From: Streptomyces coacervatus
GTDB lineage: Bacteria > Actinomycetota > Actinomycetes > Streptomycetales > Streptomycetaceae
Length of the DNA: 64,000 bases
Assembly (NCBI RefSeq): GCF_029223485.1
Contig: NZ_JARHTP010000014.1
Location: 62,001 to 126,000 of the forward strand
Direction of reading: 5' to 3'
A program made the translations under genes and the position numbers. The first letter of the stretch is position 1; the number at the start of each line of letters is the position of its first letter. Positions 9,327 to 16,552 of this stretch are shown piece after piece. The notes under the pieces were generated by a model. It had not been told where the DNA came from and did not search any database. It saw only the letters and a program-made list of their open reading frames with translations.

Positions 9327-9806
9327 GTGCGCCGCGCCGTCTGTCCCGGGTCGTTCGACCCGATCACCAACGGACACCTCGACATCATTTCCCGCGCCTC
9401 TCGTCTGTACGACGAGGTCTATGTCGCGGTCATGATCAACAAGTCCAAGAAGGGCCTGTTCGAGATCGACGAGCGGATCGACCTGATCCGTCAGGTCACC
9501 GCCGACTACGGCAACGTGATCGTCGAGGCGTTCCACGGTCTCCTCGTCGACTACTGCAAGGAACGCGACATCCCGGCCATCGTCAAGGGCCTTCGGGCGG
9601 TCAGCGACTTCGACTACGAACTGCAGATGGCCCAGATGAACAACGGCCTGTCGGGTGTCGAGACCCTGTTCGTGCCGACCAACCCCACCTACAGCTTCCT
9701 CTCCTCCTCGCTGGTCAAGGAGGTCGCGACCTGGGGCGGAGACGTTTCCCACCTGGTGCCGCCGCTGGTCCTGGAGGCCCTCAACAAGCGCCTGCGCAAG
9801 GACTGA
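9327..9806 (+). CDS. coaD: Phosphopantetheine adenylyltransferase
   Basis: CoaD transfers AMP from ATP to 4'-phosphopantetheine, the fourth step of coenzyme A synthesis. The sequence starts RRAVCPGSFDPITNGHLDII, with the nucleotidyltransferase (T/H)xGH motif, and has the late YSFLSSSLVKEVA signature in place of the ISSTxxR motif. The GTG at 9327 gives 159 residues, the usual family length, with GAGGGA 7 bp upstream; an ATG at 9297 that overlaps the rsmD stop would add ten residues. Cytosolic hexamer by family. Confidence 0.95.
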   Translation: MRRAVCPGSFDPITNGHLDIISRASRLYDEVYVAVMINKSKKGLFEIDERIDLIRQVTADYGNVIVEAFHGLLVDYCKERDIPAIVKGLRAVSDFDYELQMAQMNNGLSGVETLFVPTNPTYSFLSSSLVKEVATWGGDVSHLVPPLVLEALNKRLRKD

Positions 9807-9881
9807 TGGGCCACTGATGCCGATGGGGCTACAGTCGTCCCGTCCGTCTCCAACACATCGGTAGAGAGTGGCGAGCACACG

Positions 9882-10943
9882 GTGGACGTGCAGAACAAGC
9901 TCGACGAGATCGTCGCCGCAGTCTCCGGCGCCCGGTCGATGCCCATGTCGGCCTCGTGCGTGGTCAACCGCGCCGAACTGCTCTCGATGCTCGAAGAGGT
10001 GCGCGCGGCGCTGCCCGGCTCCCTCGCGCAGGCCCAGGAGCTGATCGGCGACCGCGAGCAGATGGTCGAGCAGGCCCGTCAGGAGGCCGACCGCATCATC
10101 GGGCAGGCGCACGCCGAGCGCGGCTCCCTGATCTCCGACACCGAGGTCGCCCGCCGCTCCCAGGCCGAGGCCGAGCGCATCCTCTCCGAGGCCCGCCAGG
10201 AGGCCGAGGAGATCCGCGCGGAGGCCGACGACTACGTCGACTCCAAGCTCGCCAACTTCGAGGTCGTCCTCACCAAGACCATCGGCTCCGTCGGCCGCGG
10301 CCGCGAAAAGCTCCTCGGCACCGGCCCCGGCCTGGACGAGCAGGGCTACGAGGACGAGGACGCCCCCGAGCGCAGCCACGACCCCGAGACCCTGCGCAAG
10401 GACGCCGACTCCTACGTGGACACCAAGCTGGGTGCCTTCGAGGCGGTCCTCACCAAGACCCTGGAGGCCGTCGGCAAGGGCCGCCAGAAGCTGCACGGCC
10501 GGATCGCCACCGACGACCTCGGCGCCCTCGCCGACGACGCCATGTCCCTGCAGCACTCCAGCGACGCCGACTACCTGGCCGACCTCGCCGCCGTCGCGGA
10601 GCAGAAGCCCCCGGCCGAGCAGCCCGCCCAGCAGCAGGACTACGGCCAACCGCAGCCGGCGTACGGCTACCAGCAGCAGACCGACCCGTACGCGGGCGGC
10701 TACCAGCAGCAGACGTACGGCCAGCAGGACGCGTACGGCTACCAGCAGGCCGATCCCTACGCCTACCAGGGCTACGACGCCCAGCAGGCGGCGTACGACC
10801 CCAATCAGCCCCAGCAGCCGCAGCAGGGGCACCAGGGCCAGCACGCCCAGCAGGGGTACGCCCTCGACGAGACCAGCCTGTTCGACACCGGCATGATCAG
10901 CGCCGAGCAGCTGAGGGCGTACGAACAGGGGCGAGGCCAGTAA
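9882..10943 (+). CDS. DivIVA/SepIVA-like coiled-coil protein with Gln/Tyr-rich tail
   Basis: Predicted 353-residue cytosolic protein. Residues 35-115 form an Ala/Glu/Arg coiled coil (AQAQELIGDREQMVEQARQE). A block around 114-145 (EADDYVDSKL, then VVLTKT) is repeated at 174-205 (DADSYVDTKL, then AVLTKT), offset by 60 residues. Residues 250-325 are a low-complexity Q/Y/G/P tail, followed by a conserved-looking end SLFDTGMISAEQLRAYEQG. The order coaD-gene-DUF177-rpmF-rnc matches the mycobacterial sepIVA locus, which supports a role in polar growth or cell division; this is a synteny inference. Start is GTG at 9882. Confidence 0.85.
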   Translation: MDVQNKLDEIVAAVSGARSMPMSASCVVNRAELLSMLEEVRAALPGSLAQAQELIGDREQMVEQARQEADRIIGQAHAERGSLISDTEVARRSQAEAERILSEARQEAEEIRAEADDYVDSKLANFEVVLTKTIGSVGRGREKLLGTGPGLDEQGYEDEDAPERSHDPETLRKDADSYVDTKLGAFEAVLTKTLEAVGKGRQKLHGRIATDDLGALADDAMSLQHSSDADYLADLAAVAEQKPPAEQPAQQQDYGQPQPAYGYQQQTDPYAGGYQQQTYGQQDAYGYQQADPYAYQGYDAQQAAYDPNQPQQPQQGHQGQHAQQGYALDETSLFDTGMISAEQLRAYEQGRGQ

Positions 10944-11095
10944 AGAGCCACCGGATTGGGCCGTGAGCGAAAGGTCCAGTATCCTGGCTCTTCGGTCGCG
11001 TGCACGTCCGCGATCAGCGCTGCCTAGATGCAAGAGACAGGTGACATTCTTGTAATCGGGCTGCATCCCTCTGAGCTAGAAGATCGAAAGCAGGA

Positions 11096-11746
11096 ATGGC
11101 TCTGAACGCCCGCCTCGACCACCGCAAGCCTCTCGTGTTCGACACACACGAGCTGGGGCGGCGGCCTGGTGCGCTGCAGCGCCTGACCCGCGAGATCGAC
11201 GCTCCCAAGGATCTCGGGATCGCGGGAGTCATCGGAGTGCCGGAAGGCGCCCCGGTGGAGCTCGAACTCCGGCTCGAGTCGGTCATGGAAGGGGTGCTTG
11301 TCACAGGCACCGCCCGTGCACAGGCCGAGGGGGAGTGCGTAAGGTGTCTGGAGCCGCTTGAGCTGGAGCTCGAAGCGGACTTCCAGGAGATGTTCTCGTA
11401 CCCTGACGCCGACGACCGGGGCCGCCCCAAGGCGGAGCCGGCCGACGACGCCGAGGAAGACGAGGACAGGCTCTTCATCGAGGACGGCCTGTTCGACCTC
11501 GAGCCCGTGCTGCGCGATGCGGTGGTGCTCGCACTGCCGATGCAGCCGGTGTGCCAGGACGACTGTCTGGGCCTGTGCTCCGAGTGCGGAGCCCGGCTCA
11601 CGGACGACCCGGACCACCACCACGACGCCGTCGACATCCGTTGGGCGGCACTGCAGGGACTCGCCGGTTCACTCGGAGACGGCGAGAAGGACGAGATGAG
11701 CGGCGCCGAAGCGGAAGCGGGCGTCGACGAGAAGCAGGAGAAGTAG
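11096..11746 (+). CDS. DUF177/YceD-family protein
   Basis: The 216-residue protein matches the YceD/DUF177 family, whose gene is almost always next to rpmF. Two Cys pairs are visible (ECVRCLEP, and CQDDCLGLCSECGARL), consistent with metal binding, and an acidic stretch (DDAEEDED) lies in the middle. In other bacteria this family is linked to 23S rRNA or ribosomal large-subunit maturation. Only 2 bp separate it from rpmF, so the two are co-transcribed. Confidence 0.9.
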   Translation: MALNARLDHRKPLVFDTHELGRRPGALQRLTREIDAPKDLGIAGVIGVPEGAPVELELRLESVMEGVLVTGTARAQAEGECVRCLEPLELELEADFQEMFSYPDADDRGRPKAEPADDAEEDEDRLFIEDGLFDLEPVLRDAVVLALPMQPVCQDDCLGLCSECGARLTDDPDHHHDAVDIRWAALQGLAGSLGDGEKDEMSGAEAEAGVDEKQEK

Positions 11747-11748
11747 CC

Positions 11749-11922
11749 GTGGCTGTTCCGAAGCGGAAGATGTCGCGCAGCAACACGCGCCACCGCCGGT
11801 CGCAGTGGAAGGCTGCGGTCCCCACCCTGGTTGCGTGCGAGCGCTGCCACGAGCCCAAGCAGCAGCACATTGCGTGCCCGTCTTGCGGCACCTACAACAA
11901 GCGCCAGGTCCTCGAGGTCTGA
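11749..11922 (+). CDS. rpmF: 50S ribosomal protein L32
   Basis: A 57-residue basic protein starting at GTG 11749 (MAVPKRKMSRSNTRHRRSQW) with GGAGAAG upstream. It carries two CxxC zinc-knuckle halves (CERC and CPSC), so it is the zinc-binding (C+) form of L32. It sits between DUF177 and rnc in the usual order. Confidence 0.97.
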   Translation: MAVPKRKMSRSNTRHRRSQWKAAVPTLVACERCHEPKQQHIACPSCGTYNKRQVLEV

Positions 11923-11941
11923 GCGGCTGGTGAGAGGCACC

Positions 11942-12763
11942 GTGTCCACTGCCAAGAAGGCGGATGACGCCCAGGCGGACCCGTCCGCCAAGAAGAAGGC
12001 GGACAACACAGCCTCGTCCCACACGCTTCTGGAAGGGCGGCTCGGGTACAAGCTCGAGTCCGCCCTTCTGGTGCGAGCGCTGACCCACCGTTCGTACGCG
12101 TACGAGAACGGCGGTCTGCCGACCAACGAGCGGCTGGAGTTCCTCGGGGACTCCGTGCTCGGCCTCGTGGTCACGGACACGCTGTACACCACCCACCCCG
12201 ACCTGCCCGAAGGCCAACTGGCCAAGTTGCGGGCCGCGGTGGTCAACTCGCGTGCGCTGGCGGAGGTGGGCCGCGGGCTCGACCTGGGCTCCTTCATCCG
12301 GCTCGGCCGGGGCGAAGAGGGCACGGGCGGCCGGGACAAGGCGTCCATCCTCGCCGACACCCTTGAAGCGGTGATCGGCGCTGTCTATCTCGACCAGGGT
12401 CTGGAAGCGGCGGGCGAGCTCGTCCACCGGCTCTTCGACCCGCTGATCGAGAAGTCCTCCAACCTCGGAGCCGGCCTGGACTGGAAGACCAGCCTCCAGG
12501 AGCTCACCGCGACCGAGAGCCTCGGCGTGCCCGAGTATCTGGTCACGGAGACCGGCCCCGACCACGAGAAGACCTTCACTGCTGCCGCCCGCGTCGGAGG
12601 CGTCTCGTACGGCACCGGCACCGGCCGCAGCAAGAAGGAGGCGGAGCAGCAGGCCGCGGAATCCGCGTGGCGGTCCATCCGGGCCGCGGCGGACGAGCGC
12701 GCCAAGGCGGCGGCCGAGAAGGCCGCCGAGGAGGGCGAAGGCCCGTCATCCGTCTCTGCCTGA
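11942..12763 (+). CDS. rnc: Ribonuclease III
   Basis: Double-strand-specific RNase III processes rRNA precursors and regulates mRNA; in S. coelicolor the orthologue AbsB is a global regulator of antibiotic production. The 273-residue protein contains the signature NERLEFLGDSVLGL, the second catalytic acidic segment DTLEAVIGAVYLD, and a C-terminal dsRNA-binding domain (about 185-255) ending in an Ala/Glu-rich tail. The GTG start at 11942 (MSTAKKADD) has GAGAGG upstream and lies 20 bp after rpmF. Confidence 0.95.
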   Translation: MSTAKKADDAQADPSAKKKADNTASSHTLLEGRLGYKLESALLVRALTHRSYAYENGGLPTNERLEFLGDSVLGLVVTDTLYTTHPDLPEGQLAKLRAAVVNSRALAEVGRGLDLGSFIRLGRGEEGTGGRDKASILADTLEAVIGAVYLDQGLEAAGELVHRLFDPLIEKSSNLGAGLDWKTSLQELTATESLGVPEYLVTETGPDHEKTFTAAARVGGVSYGTGTGRSKKEAEQQAAESAWRSIRAAADERAKAAAEKAAEEGEGPSSVSA

Positions 12764-12798
12764 CGAAAGTCTCTGAGAGTCTCTGACGAACAGCGCAC

Positions 12799-12833
12799 CC
12801 GAGCGCCCGTCCCTCCCCGGGGCGGGCGCTCGG
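12799..12833 (+). terminator. Hairpin terminator after rnc
   Basis: A 15-bp stem (12799-12813 with 12819-12833, one T.G wobble) closes a 5-nt loop. There is no U-tract, as is usual in Streptomyces. It separates the rpmF-rnc operon from mutM, although mutM begins only 28 bp later. Confidence 0.75.
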
Positions 12834-12861
12834 CTCATACCGGTCCGTTACGGGGGTCCCG

Positions 12862-13722
12862 ATGCCCGAGTTGCCCGAGGTCGAGGTCGTCCGGCGCGGC
12901 CTGGAGCGATGGGTCGCCCACCGCGTCGTCGCCGACGCCGAGGTGCTGCACCCGCGCGCCGTACGCCGCCATATCGCCGGCCCCGACGACTTCGCGCACC
13001 GCCTCAAGGGCCACCGCATCGGCATTCCCAGCCGCCGCGGCAAGTACCTGTGGCTGCCCCTGGAGGACACCCACCAGTCGGTCCTCGCGCATCTCGGTAT
13101 GAGCGGCCAGCTGCTGGTCCAGCCGAACGAGGCCCCCGACGAGAAGCACCTGCGCATCCGCGTCCGCTTCGCCGACGACCTCAACACGGAACTCCGCTTC
13201 GTCGACCAACGCACCTTCGGCGGCCTGTCGTTGCACGACAACACCCCCGACGGCCTGCCCGACGTCATCGCACACATCGCGCGCGACCCCCTCGACCCGC
13301 TCTTCGACGACGAGGCCTTCCACCAGGCGCTGCGCCGCAAGCGCACGACCATCAAACGGGCCCTGCTCGACCAGTCGTTGATCAGCGGCGTCGGCAACAT
13401 CTATGCGGACGAGGCCCTTTGGCGCACCCGCATCCACTACGAACGCCCCACCGCGAACTTCACCCGCCCGCGCACCGCCGAACTCCTCGGCCACGTAAGG
13501 GATGTGATGAACCAGGCGCTCGCCGTGGGCGGCACCAGCTTCGACAGCCTGTACGTCAACGTCAACGGGGAGTCGGGCTACTTCGACCGGTCGCTCGATG
13601 CGTACGGCCGTGAGGGGCTGCCCTGCAAGAGATGTGCCACGCCGATGCGCCGGCGCCCCTGGATGAACCGGTCCAGCTACTTCTGCCCGAAGTGTCAGAG
13701 GCCGCCGCGCGCGGTGTCGTAA
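12862..13722 (+). CDS. mutM: Formamidopyrimidine-DNA glycosylase (Fpg/MutM)
   Basis: Base-excision repair glycosylase/AP lyase that removes 8-oxoguanine. The N-terminal MPELPEVEVVRRGL provides the catalytic proline and glutamate; the H2TH region (DQSLISGVGNIYADE) and the C-terminal zinc finger (CKRC...CPKC) complete the family pattern. 286 residues, full length. Its last 28 bp overlap the convergent HxlR gene, so the two transcripts are antisense at their 3' ends. Confidence 0.96.
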   Translation: MPELPEVEVVRRGLERWVAHRVVADAEVLHPRAVRRHIAGPDDFAHRLKGHRIGIPSRRGKYLWLPLEDTHQSVLAHLGMSGQLLVQPNEAPDEKHLRIRVRFADDLNTELRFVDQRTFGGLSLHDNTPDGLPDVIAHIARDPLDPLFDDEAFHQALRRKRTTIKRALLDQSLISGVGNIYADEALWRTRIHYERPTANFTRPRTAELLGHVRDVMNQALAVGGTSFDSLYVNVNGESGYFDRSLDAYGREGLPCKRCATPMRRRPWMNRSSYFCPKCQRPPRAVS

Positions 13723-14096
13723 CGCTCGCGGGCCGCGAGGACGTCGTCCATGCGGCCCTCCAGCAGATGCACGAGGCCCAGCAGCTGCTCCGCGACCGCG
13801 CGGCCCAGCGGGGTGAGTTCGTAGTCCACGCGGGGCGGGTTCGTCGGCTGGGCCTCGCGGTCCACCAGGCCGTCGCGCTCCAGCGCGTGCAGGGTCTGGG
13901 ACAGCATTTTCTCGCTCACGCCGTCGACGCGTCGGCGCAGTTCGTTGAAGCGCAGGGAGCCCTCGAACAGGGCGCAGAGCGTCAGGCCGCCCCAGCGTCC
14001 CGTGATGTGCTCCAGCGTGCCGCGCGAGGGACAGGCCTTGGCGAACACGTTGTACGGGAGGTCGTCCGCCTCCGTGAGCTCCTGCGTGGTGTCCAT
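13695..14096 (-). CDS. HxlR-family winged-helix transcriptional regulator
   Basis: The 133-residue protein has the HxlR fold signature: an early Cys in AKACPSRGTLEHITGRWGG, LRFNELRRRVDGVSEKMLSQTL as recognition helix region, and LVDREAQPTNPPRVDYELT as the wing. HxlR regulators are often redox- or aldehyde-responsive through that N-terminal Cys. No obvious target enzyme gene is adjacent, so autoregulation through the operators just upstream is the simplest reading. Ends inside the mutM 3' end. Confidence 0.88.
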   Translation of the reverse strand: MDTTQELTEADDLPYNVFAKACPSRGTLEHITGRWGGLTLCALFEGSLRFNELRRRVDGVSEKMLSQTLHALERDGLVDREAQPTNPPRVDYELTPLGRAVAEQLLGLVHLLEGRMDDVLAARERYDTARGGL

Positions 14097-14098
14097 CC

Positions 14099-14154
14099 CT
14101 CAAGCGTACTTGAGTGCAGCGCTAACCAAAAGGTTGCACTAACCGAGAGTTAGT
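14099..14154. promoter_or_regulatory. Inverted repeats upstream of the HxlR gene
   Basis: Two perfect dyads lie immediately upstream of the HxlR ATG: CTCAAG-n4-CTTGAG at 14099-14114 and ACTAAC-n5-GTTAGT at 14138-14154. A weaker AACC/GGTT dyad lies between them. Location and symmetry fit operators for the adjacent regulator, with the first overlapping the ribosome-binding region. This is an inference; binding is not demonstrated by sequence. Confidence 0.5.
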
Positions 14155-14186
14155 GTCCGCTGGTGATCGAAGTCGCCGAAGTCGGG

Positions 14187-15284
14187 CTAGTACCCGAAGT
14201 CCTGCGTCCACCACGGCCCGCCGGACCCGAAGTGCACACCGACCCCCAGCGTCTTGAAGTCGCAGTTCAGGATGTTGGCCCGGTGGCCGGGGCTGTTCAT
14301 CCAGGCCTCCATCACCGCGGCAGCGTCGGCCTGGCCCCGGGCTATGTTCTCGCCGCCGAGGTTGGATATGCCGAGCTTCGCCGCCCGGTCCCACGGCGAG
14401 GCGCCGCTCGGGTCGGTGTGGTCGAAGAAGCCGTCGGCGGCCATGGCGTTGCTGAAGTTCTCGGCCAGCTCCGACAGGGTGCTGTTGGCGGACACCGCGC
14501 TGCAGCCGACCTTGGCCCGCTCCTCGTTGACCAGCTTGAGCACCTCCGCCTCGGCGGCGGCCTGCGCGGAGACCGTCACCGGGGCGGTGGTCTCCTTCGG
14601 CGGCTTGGTCTCCTGCTTCGGAGGCGTCGTCTTCGGCTTCTTGGTGGGCGTCGCCTTCGGCTTCTTCGGCGGCGCCTCGGTCGGCGCGGCCGAGGAGGTC
14701 GACGGGCTCGGCGAGGGCGAGGCCGAGCGGTCGGCGCCGCGGCTCGTCGAGGAGCCCTGGTCGCGGCCGTCGGCGCTGCCGGAGGTGCCGCCCTGCTCGG
14801 TCGCCGAGTTGGTCGGCGTGCTCGCGGCCTGCACCTTGTCGGAGCTGCCGCCGAGCTTGTAGTTGTCGAGGCCGGGCATCGCGCCCGTGGCGACCGCGAC
14901 CGTGCCGATGGCGACGGCGGCGGAGACACCGAGCAGACCGGTGCGCACCGGCGTGACGGCCTTCTTCCGGCGGCGCGCGCCCCCGCGCCGGGCGCCCTTG
15001 TCGGGCCCCGACCCGTGCTCCGGGAACACCGTCGTGTAGTCGTCCTCGGTCGCGAACAGGTACGCGGCACTCCTCGCGGAGGCATCGGTGTACTCCGTGG
15101 AGTGCAGATACGGGGCGGTGCCCATGGTGGGCTGCTCGTCGCCCGCGCCGGCCTCCGGCGGGTCGTAGCTGTACGAGTACTGCTGGGGGTCGTAGCTGCT
15201 CGCGTACGAGCCGTCCCTACCTGTGACCCCCGTGGCGCGGCCCGTGGCGGCGCGGCCGGCGGCGGAGCGTCGGTGGCGTCCCAT
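14187..15284 (-). CDS. Membrane-anchored SCP/CAP-domain protein
   Basis: The 365-residue protein starts MGRHRRSAAGRAATG (ATG 15284, AGGAAGG 7 bp upstream). An N-terminal cytosolic stretch of about 125 residues, rich in Tyr and Asp, is followed by a basic RRKK segment and one hydrophobic helix (VRTGLLGVSAAVAIGTVAVA). Then comes a Ser/Thr/Pro/Lys linker (APPKKPKATPTKKPKTTPPK) and a C-terminal CAP domain (VLKLVNEERAKVGCSAV ... HTDPSG ... GENIARG ... NSPGHRANIL). The topology suggests a CAP domain outside the membrane. Activity is unknown; bacterial CAP proteins are often sporulation- or wall-associated. Confidence 0.88.
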   Translation of the reverse strand: MGRHRRSAAGRAATGRATGVTGRDGSYASSYDPQQYSYSYDPPEAGAGDEQPTMGTAPYLHSTEYTDASARSAAYLFATEDDYTTVFPEHGSGPDKGARRGGARRRKKAVTPVRTGLLGVSAAVAIGTVAVATGAMPGLDNYKLGGSSDKVQAASTPTNSATEQGGTSGSADGRDQGSSTSRGADRSASPSPSPSTSSAAPTEAPPKKPKATPTKKPKTTPPKQETKPPKETTAPVTVSAQAAAEAEVLKLVNEERAKVGCSAVSANSTLSELAENFSNAMAADGFFDHTDPSGASPWDRAAKLGISNLGGENIARGQADAAAVMEAWMNSPGHRANILNCDFKTLGVGVHFGSGGPWWTQDFGY

Positions 15285-15320
15285 GTCCTGGCCTTCCTCG
15301 TCCTTGCGATCAACCTGTCC

Positions 15321-15371
15321 CATATGATCTTTCGGGTGACCCAACTCACTAGATCGAGTGAGTTTCATATG
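15321..15371. promoter_or_regulatory. Nested inverted repeats between the SCP gene and acyP
   Basis: An 8-bp perfect dyad AACTCACT-n6-AGTGAGTT (15343-15364) lies inside a second pair, CATATGA at 15321-15327 and TCATATG at 15365-15371. The segment is AT-rich for this genome and sits in the divergent promoter region of the SCP gene and acyP, 37 bp from the SCP start codon. It looks like a repressor operator; the cognate regulator is not identifiable here. Confidence 0.5.
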
Positions 15372-15452
15372 AGATTCATTGGGTGGGGACGGTACCGCAT
15401 GGCGCCAGAGGGGGAAGTGTCCCGAGAGACATTGGCCCGTTAGGTTGCACCC

Positions 15453-15734
15453 ATGAGCGAGGATGTGCGACTGGTTGCCTGGGTGCGGGGACGCGTCCAA
15501 GGTGTGGGTTTTCGCTGGTTCACGCGGGCCAAGGCCCTGGAGCTCGGCGGCCTGAGTGGTTTTGCTCTCAATTTGGGCGACGGACGGGTCCAGGTGGTCG
15601 CCGAGGGCTCGCGGGAGCGGTGCGAGGGACTCCTCGGCTGGCTCCAGGGCGACGACACGCCCGGCCGCGTCGACGGTGTCACCGAGATCTGGGACACACC
15701 TCGCGGGGGGTACGACGGCTTCGCCATCCGCTGA
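15453..15734 (+). CDS. acyP: Acylphosphatase
   Basis: A 93-residue enzyme that hydrolyses acyl phosphates. The phosphate-binding loop GRVQGVGFRWF with its Arg, and GFALNLGDGRVQVVAEG with the catalytic Asn, are both present. The gene sits between mutM and smc, as in other actinobacteria. No clear Shine-Dalgarno is visible upstream; a TAGGTT hexamer about 10 bp before the ATG could be a -10 element, giving a nearly leaderless transcript. Confidence 0.95.
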   Translation: MSEDVRLVAWVRGRVQGVGFRWFTRAKALELGGLSGFALNLGDGRVQVVAEGSRERCEGLLGWLQGDDTPGRVDGVTEIWDTPRGGYDGFAIR

Positions 15735-16117
15735 GCCATTTCTGTAAAGAGGCCCAGGCGGAAGCGGACGGACTTGCCACTGACAGGTGCCCGGAGCAGA
15801 AATTGCCTGGTGGTTGCCAAGAACCGCTTGTCGTGGCAGGCTCCGCACTCAAGAATGATCGCCACGCCCTGAGGGCCCCGCAGGAGTTGCAGCGCCGCCG
15901 CTTTCAGGCCGCGCGCCCCCGGGTTGCCCGCCAATACAGGGCGTGATCGTGTTGACCGTCAAACTTTTTGGTGAGACGCTGAAAGCACCCCGCGCACCTT
16001 AGCTGTTTGGCATGGATGAACGGCAGCATGAACTCAAGAGTGTCAAGCACCGCGGGTGCGATTCCCTCACGACCCACACCGCTTCGGTCGGTCACTCAGT
16101 GTGGAGGACCATCCATC
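15735..16117. other. 383-bp spacer without a recognised gene
   Basis: No coding sequence is credible here in either strand. A short dyad TTGAC-C-GTCAA at 15952-15962 is followed by an A/T-rich run; TTGACC there could be a -35 element, but no convincing -10 follows at the right distance. The promoter of the small downstream gene presumably lies in the last 150 bp. Confidence 0.5.
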
Positions 16118-16327
16118 ATGGCAAAGGCGCTTCTCGGTTACGTCGGCGGCTCCGACCCTCGACTCCTCGCCGAGATGCGACGGCTCCAGCAGCGCGTCCA
16201 GGACCTGGAATCCGAGCTCGTACGGATCCAGGCGGAGAACGACGCGCTCGCGGCTGCCGCTTCTCACGACAGGATCATGGAGAGCATGAGCATCGACGCA
16301 CACCAGGCGGAGCCTGCGCTCACCTGA
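16118..16327 (+). CDS. Small conserved-type coiled-coil protein, function unknown
   Basis: The 69-residue ORF starts at ATG 16118 with GGAGG about 10 bp upstream (MAKALLGYVGGSDPRL). Residues 17-48 (LLAEMRRLQQRVQDLESEL, then VRIQAENDALAAAA) form a clear leucine-heptad coiled coil. No signal peptide or membrane segment. Its location directly before smc is suggestive, but I do not recognise a function; it could be a small regulator or assembly protein. Confidence 0.75.
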   Translation: MAKALLGYVGGSDPRLLAEMRRLQQRVQDLESELVRIQAENDALAAAASHDRIMESMSIDAHQAEPALT

Positions 16328-16552
16328 TCACTGCATCGCACCACGACAGCAGTGGTTGGGCCGCCCGTATCAACCGCTTAGTTGTCAGAGATTCAGAGTT
16401 TGCAAGGGACGCTTCGGCGTCCCTTCTTTCTTTCCCCCGCGCATCCTTTCACCCTCTTTAACGTTTGGTGTGCCCTGCACGTTCACCGGCGAAACCGTGG
16501 GGTTGCGAGGCTTCATCGTGTGGGATACCGGCGGAAGGTAGAGTCCAGCGGC

